The translations under genes were made by a program, and so were the position numbers. Source: Psococerastis gibbosa (lineage: Eukaryota; Arthropoda; Insecta; Psocodea; Psocidae). Taken from it: 64,000 nt of DNA. The stretch is from NCBI GenBank assembly GCA_963971405.1, contig OZ020488.1:32011089-32075088 (forward strand), read 5' to 3'. The notes beneath the pieces are model-generated. The model did not search any database, was not told the DNA's origin, and saw only the letters and a program-made list of their open reading frames with translations. Shown one piece after another: positions 59,413-64,000 of the stretch; positions within the stretch are counted from its first letter, which is position 1; every line of letters starts with the position of its first letter.

Positions 59413-60401
59413 TAGGCTACGTAGGAACACACGGCAGACATATTATCACATGACATTCGAGAGTAAGACGTTTCCGCCACATTCAGATAAGTAGGTACCG
59501 TAACTTCATTATTAGAAAATTTGTCTTCGATAACCTAATGATTAGAAGGAACCCCTCCTATTAGGTTAGTCACGGTTTAATTAGACTAGAACTGGGCCGT
59601 TAGATCTATGCTATCGCATGTCTTTGCTAGCCTTTTCAGCAGCGCTTACATTTTATTTTACGGTAGCATTACAATAAGCGTCAATGCAAAACAAAATATA
59701 GACCAAGGTAGAGATAGGTTAGTCCCCTCAACCATTCATCAAAAAACTGTATATAGGGTTCATCGGCGGAAAATTAAAGTTAGACAAATACTGAAATGAA
59801 ACATTTAAAGTCTTCGAACTAAAAAAGGAAAGAATGAAAATCCGGAAACCCCTGTTGGAGGTTGAAGCGTGTCTAGAATGTAAAAGAGGACCACAGTAAG
59901 TTCAAAAGAAGGTAATTAGGGGCAAACGGGACGCTTTGTGCAACACCACCTCATTGTTTCAAGCATTTCAATGTTCTCAGATTAAAGGCAATGAGAGTAC
60001 TTATAAAATACTCAAGCAAACCAGTTTTTTCTTTCCCCATTGATGATGATTAAAGCTTCTGATTATGAAAGGAGCCAGTCAGTAGGTAGCTGGTTTGCCC
60101 TTTTCATTTCAATATTTAAATTAAATTCAGTGAATTAAACAAATGCCTATTTCAGTATAACATATAATTTTAGTATAAACAACTTGCAAAAGAGGCTCAA
60201 GAAGAAGAAGAACTTTTAAAAAATGCCTTAAAAGCCGCAGTGGGAGAAATTTTCAGAAACAACGGGTGGTCCCCCCCCCCCCTATTACTATAGGAGTAAT
60301 CGTTTCTGCTGGTATAAATGCAACACCCTCAGCGACAGTCGAAATTTATATTGTAGTATAATTTCTGCTTCAGAAAATGGCGGCAATTAATTATTATTAT
60401 T

Positions 60402-61163
60402 GCTTTCCAATTTATACGTAGTATAAGGAAAGCTTTGTGATGGTCGAAATTTTTGATTCCGAGATTTCAACTGATTTACACGTTTTCAGGTACCAGGAAC
60501 CCAAAAAAGTAGTTTTTACGAAATGTCTGTCTGTCTGTCTGTCGCTCTGTCGCTCTGTCTGTGCGTCGATTTCCGGGCAAACTACTCTGTCGATTTTGAT
60601 GAAATTTGGCATGTAGGTTCATAAAAATCATACCTCGAGACTATTTCTTTTATTTGGGCTAACTCAATTTTGGGGGGTTTTATTCTCAAAAACCTTCAAA
60701 AAAACGTCTAAAAGCATTATTTCTCAAAAACGGCTCCAACGATTTCTTTTCAATTCACATATATTGTAGTCGTCATTAATGTCAACAAAATGCGGTGGGT
60801 CGCGTGCCCCTTGATAGTTTGCTTCTAGGGGTAAAAAAAATAAAAATAACTAAATTTTAATGAAAAATGACTAAAAAATAACTTTTCTGTGGAACCTTTC
60901 TATCGATGATTTCTACCTTCAGATATGTTTTAGGTGTTTAATAGAGTAACAAAACCAAGTAGGTTGATTTCCCAAAAAAATATTTGGTTCTGGGCAAAAA
61001 ATTCTTTTTTGAAGAAATTATGGAAAATACATTGCTACATTGCTACATTGCCTGCCCTGTCATTGTTACTGCTGTTACAATATATTGGTCTGTTCGTTCC
61101 AGAACCATTATGTCCATCTACTACTTTATAAATTGGAAAGCATGTTCGAGTAAACTCGGACTG
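60402..61163 (+). repeat. 880-bp dispersed repeat, full-ended copy with internal deletion
   Basis: It begins with TTGCTTTCCAATTTATACGT and ends with CATGTTCGAGTAAACTCGGA. Compared with copy A it lacks the poly(C)/GACGTCAGG part, a deletion of about 120 bp, and carries a TTGCTACATTGCTACATTGC duplication at about 61034-61053. Confidence 0.85.
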
Positions 61164-61277
61164 GTTCTTTCGAATTGTATTATTAAATTTATTACGTATA
61201 TTATTAGTGTTAAAATAGAAGTAAATTATAAATATAAGTTTGGTTTGAATATACATAATCATCGGGTGAGTGCCAAT

Positions 61278-61480
61278 AAGAGTCAGGATATGTAGAGTAG
61301 TGGAACCAACTTTCACCCGAAAGGTTCTTGGCTCGAGTCTGCTATATTTTTTGGCCATGCATGTAAAGCAGGCGGTCCCGGGCTTTCCTAGTTGAGTGTA
61401 AGAGAGGGCTTACAGCCCTAACTCCGCTAGGTTGGCTTAGGAATAGAACAAAAAAAGTCGATATTTATTTATTCATTTAA
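61278..61480 (+). mobile_element. tRNA-derived SINE, most complete copy
   Basis: The head has an A-box-like TATGTAGAGTAGTGGAACC and a B-box-like GGCTCGAGTC about 35 bp on. The body has GCATGTAAAGCAGGCGGTCC, a TTTCCTAGTTGAGTGTAAG block, AGGGCTTACAGCCCT hairpin and CTCCGCTAGGTTGGCTTAG. The tail is AAAAAAAGTCGATATTTATT. A second partial body lies at 61676-61735. This copy supports the tRNA origin of the whole family. Confidence 0.8.
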
Positions 61481-62083
61481 TAATAGCTTTTACAATGTAA
61501 ATACTGAAAGTTATGGCTGATTGTTTGTGCTGTGGGTATAGTAATTACCCGCAAAGAACGATTCTAGCTCCTACTTTGTGGGAACCGTCACCCTCAACCA
61601 TCACAACTCAACACATGTGACAGGTAATTGGAGATGTATCGTACATAGGCTATATATATATATACATCCCAGGGTAATTGAGTGTATAAAAGGGCTCCGT
61701 AGCCCTTCGTTAGGTTGGTTCAGTAATAGAACAAACCGTATAAGTACCTGCGCCCGACATGCGAGGATGCATATTGGGCTCTTGTACTCTCTGATCTTAT
61801 ATGGAATCCTTACATTACAAGACACATTATGTCGAATATTTAAGAAAATAAGTGCAAAATTATGGAAAATATCGGAAATTAAATGAATTAATGTGTTGGC
61901 GTACTGTATAAACATTAATTTTCTCAAATAAACAATCAATAAAAACAGTAAAATATCACTGAGAGCGTCTTTAATGGTACTACCATATATTTACATGTAC
62001 AGTTGTGAGTTGGTCTACTCGTAAATAACGCTATGAAATTGATCGATACAACAGCGGTAAGTAACCGAACTTGACTTACTTAC

Positions 62084-62593
62084 TTAGGGTGGCGCTAACA
62101 GCCCATGGGGACTTATGGCCGCACGTACTATGCCTCTCCATTCCGCTCGATCACAAGCCACCGTCAGCCACGTTTCTGGGTGCAAGCCCATTTTTTGGAC
62201 GTCATCCGCCATCTGGTCCTGGTACCTCTTCCTTGGCCTTCCCAGGGGTCTGGGTTCGGTCAAGTGAGCCTCCCATACAGCGCGTGCTGCTCTGGAGGGG
62301 TCCATTCTCGCTACATGACCTATCCATTGGAGTCGCTGCCCCCTGAGACGATCCAAGACACTAGCTGATTTGTATAGGGCGTGAATTTCTGCGTTGGTTC
62401 TAGCTCTGTAGTTGCCGTCCTCAATGATCCCACCGAAAATCCGCCTGAGCATCTTGTTCTCGAACACTCGCAGTGCGTCGCATTCCCTGGATGTTAGCGT
62501 CCAAGCTTCCGCGCCATATAGCAGAACCGGTAGTACGAGCGTTTTATAGAGCCGAGTTTTGGTGGTCCATGATAGAAGCCTGGAGTTGAAAAG
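62084..62593 (-). pseudogene. RTE-type (BovB-like) retrotransposon ORF C-terminus, intact frame
   Basis: An uninterrupted minus-strand frame of about 169 codons to a TAA stop. In order it shows KTRLYKTLVLPVLLYGAEAW, LRVFENKMLRRIFGG, NAEIHALYKSAS, RLRGQRLQWIGHVARMDPSR, PRPLGRPRKRYQDQMADDVQ and ACDRAEWRGIVRAA. These are the thumb and C-terminal blocks of RTE-clade reverse-transcriptase proteins. The stop is followed at once by TAAGTAAGTAAGT, the short simple-repeat 3' tail typical of RTE. The 5' truncation lies near 62594. Lack of stops and frameshifts marks it as the youngest retroelement copy here. Confidence 0.88.
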
Positions 62594-63783
62594 GGGTCTC
62601 GTTTGAAAGTAAGCGAACGTTTAAAAAAATTAGCGAGGAGCCTCATTCAATCAATTATTTACAGAAATAATTAGCATAATAACACTCTCACTAAAGTTGA
62701 CAGGCTTTGCTTAGAGTGATTCAAATTTGACAACAGCTCAGGGCGAAATAGACATAGAGGGTAGGCTGCAGCCCTTAAATCTAGTTAACCAGCAACTGAT
62801 CTCCTCTAGACGCTGTTGGTCCTTCCCTGTTTATTGCCCAAACCACTTCAAAGAAGAAGCCACCCCTCTGTCTAAATCCTCAAGTCAATGCCACTTCTTA
62901 GGTTAGGTTGTCCCATATTTCCTTCAGTACCACGTCAAGAATGGCTTTGGATTTATTTTTTCTCGAGAAAGTGACTCTTCTAAGGGGGAGACTTGAGTGC
63001 TTGGAGGCCTGTGGCTGTTTCCCGCAATGAAAATAAGTGGAACAATGAAGTATACTGTAGCTAGCTCAAGAACACTACATAATATAGCCTTTGTCACTTT
63101 CACAACATATACTTTTATGTATAACTGTGTAAGTGCAACTGTGATACGGTAATTTGTCCTGTAAAGTCTTCTGTAGATCTCTCTGTACCGGCAACATATC
63201 TCGACCAAAGTCGAAGTCCAAAGTGTTCTTTAACTTAAAGGAACTGCCTTTTTAACTTCCCCTATAACACTTATATTATAGGAGACTCTAAACTTGAACG
63301 AAGCCCATGTATGAAATTTATTTAAAAAAATAAATAAAAATTAATGTTAAGTGTAAAAAATAATACGTTGCTGTGAAACCTACACAATATGAATGCCCCA
63401 AATTCAGTTTGTTGATTGAATCGGGCATTTGCTGTCTGGGGAAGAATATTGACTAATGCGTGCATAAAGTGAACTATAACGTTATGAGGATCATATTTGA
63501 ATCCGTGCCTCGGAATTATACCAATTTTAGAGAGTGTATTAGTAACTGCAGATTCTCGGTAACCCGGTTCGGTTGGTTAATCATGTAGCCTAAAATTTTT
63601 ACTAATAACGTGTATCAATGTAACACTTTATTTTATACTTGAAGAACAATTGAAGCGTGGAAATATAAACCAGGTTAACCGCCAAAAATTCGAAATTAGT
63701 TTTATCTCATAAATATGATCCAAGTGACATGGTCAATGTGACAGTGGCAAAATTGTAGTTGCAATTGATAGACAGTCGGCGGC

Positions 63784-63925
63784 GCTAGAAATTTTAAGGC
63801 GGGGGGCCATGGGGGGCATGACTTCTCTCTGGGGGGGGGGGGCAATGAAAAAACAAAACATTTTTCATAGGGAGTAGCATTGGCATAAACTCCCAAAATT
63901 TCTGGGGGGGGGGGGTTGTAGAACC
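63784..63925 (+). repeat. Poly(G)-rich repeat related to 50229 element
   Basis: GCATTGGCATAAACTCCCAA, AATTTCTGGGGGG and AACCCCAAGACTT match the end at 50229-50283. A second G12 run lies at 63831-63842. The partner terminus is not seen before the window ends. Confidence 0.55.
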
Positions 63926-64000
63926 CCAAGACTTAGATTCATTACTCATTCACTTCTGAATAAGTCTGCCTAGCAAATTACCTTATCTTATGACTTCATT

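Larger units (their letters stand above)
35394..64000 (-). other. 5' side of the DIP gene: intron or upstream sequence (28.6 kb)
   Basis: No exon with a signal peptide ending in phase 1, and no other host gene, could be recognised. Apart from the repeats listed separately, stretches 35500-37300, 39550-41300, 42000-42800, 44000-46200, 48500-50200, 51000-52200, 57100-58150, 59450-60240 and 62650-63780 are AT-rich with short open frames only. Poly(G)/(C) runs occur at 44373, 45060, 47899, 48660, 59148 and 60270. Confidence 0.6.

Noticed and set aside
1-64000. CRISPR array, operons, prophage or bacterial genes
   Set aside because: No regularly spaced direct repeats with unique spacers, no ribosome-binding sites, and no long intronless genes; the gene structure is eukaryotic.

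Overview
This window looks like intron-rich, AT-rich arthropod (most likely insect) nuclear DNA. I found no prokaryotic genes, rRNA, CRISPR array or operon. The evidence is: (i) one conserved gene broken into five short exons by introns of about 1 to 16 kb, each with GT-AG sites and matching phases; (ii) CCTAA-type (insect TTAGG) telomere-like pentamers near the left end; (iii) a dense load of non-LTR retrotransposon tails, tRNA-derived SINEs and many kinds of inverted-repeat MITE. Species and order cannot be fixed from sequence alone.

The one host gene is on the minus strand and spans at least 3093-35393. Its five recognisable exons run, in transcript order, 35393-35299, 18869-18662, 6447-6289, 5067-4939 and 3233-3093. 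They encode Ig1, Ig2 and the first half of Ig3 of a DIP-type (Dpr-interacting protein, 'lachesin-like') cell-surface immunoglobulin protein. The joined reading frame stays open at every junction (phases 1,0,1,1,1,1). The first exon(s), with start codon and signal peptide, were not found and should lie to the right of 35393, possibly outside the window. The rest of Ig3 and the membrane anchor should lie to the left of position 1.

Layout: 1-3092 is intron holding a full copy of an ~880-bp dispersed repeat. 3093-6447 carries three exons, with a LINE remnant almost touching the Ig2 splice acceptor. 6448-18661 is a 12-kb intron with a Helitron-like block, LINE and RTE tails, a SINE and a near-perfect 199-bp palindrome. 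18870-35298 is a 16-kb intron with two TTAA-flanked MITEs, two TAA-flanked MITEs, a TIR element carrying three 173-bp tandem repeats, further TIR elements and a ~436-bp fold-back. 35394-64000 has no exon I can recognise and is repeat-rich: RTE retrotransposon 3' ends (38 kb, 52 kb, 62 kb), several copies of the 880-bp repeat, SINEs, a Tigger/pogo-like MITE with a TA duplication, and more palindromic MITEs.

The other open reading frames are mostly short and explained by repeats or chance. I did not find an undescribed multi-gene system. The most unusual material is structural: long hairpin-forming elements inside the introns of the DIP gene, a MITE lineage with two nested right ends, a TIR element with an internal satellite, and many poly(G)/poly(C) runs.
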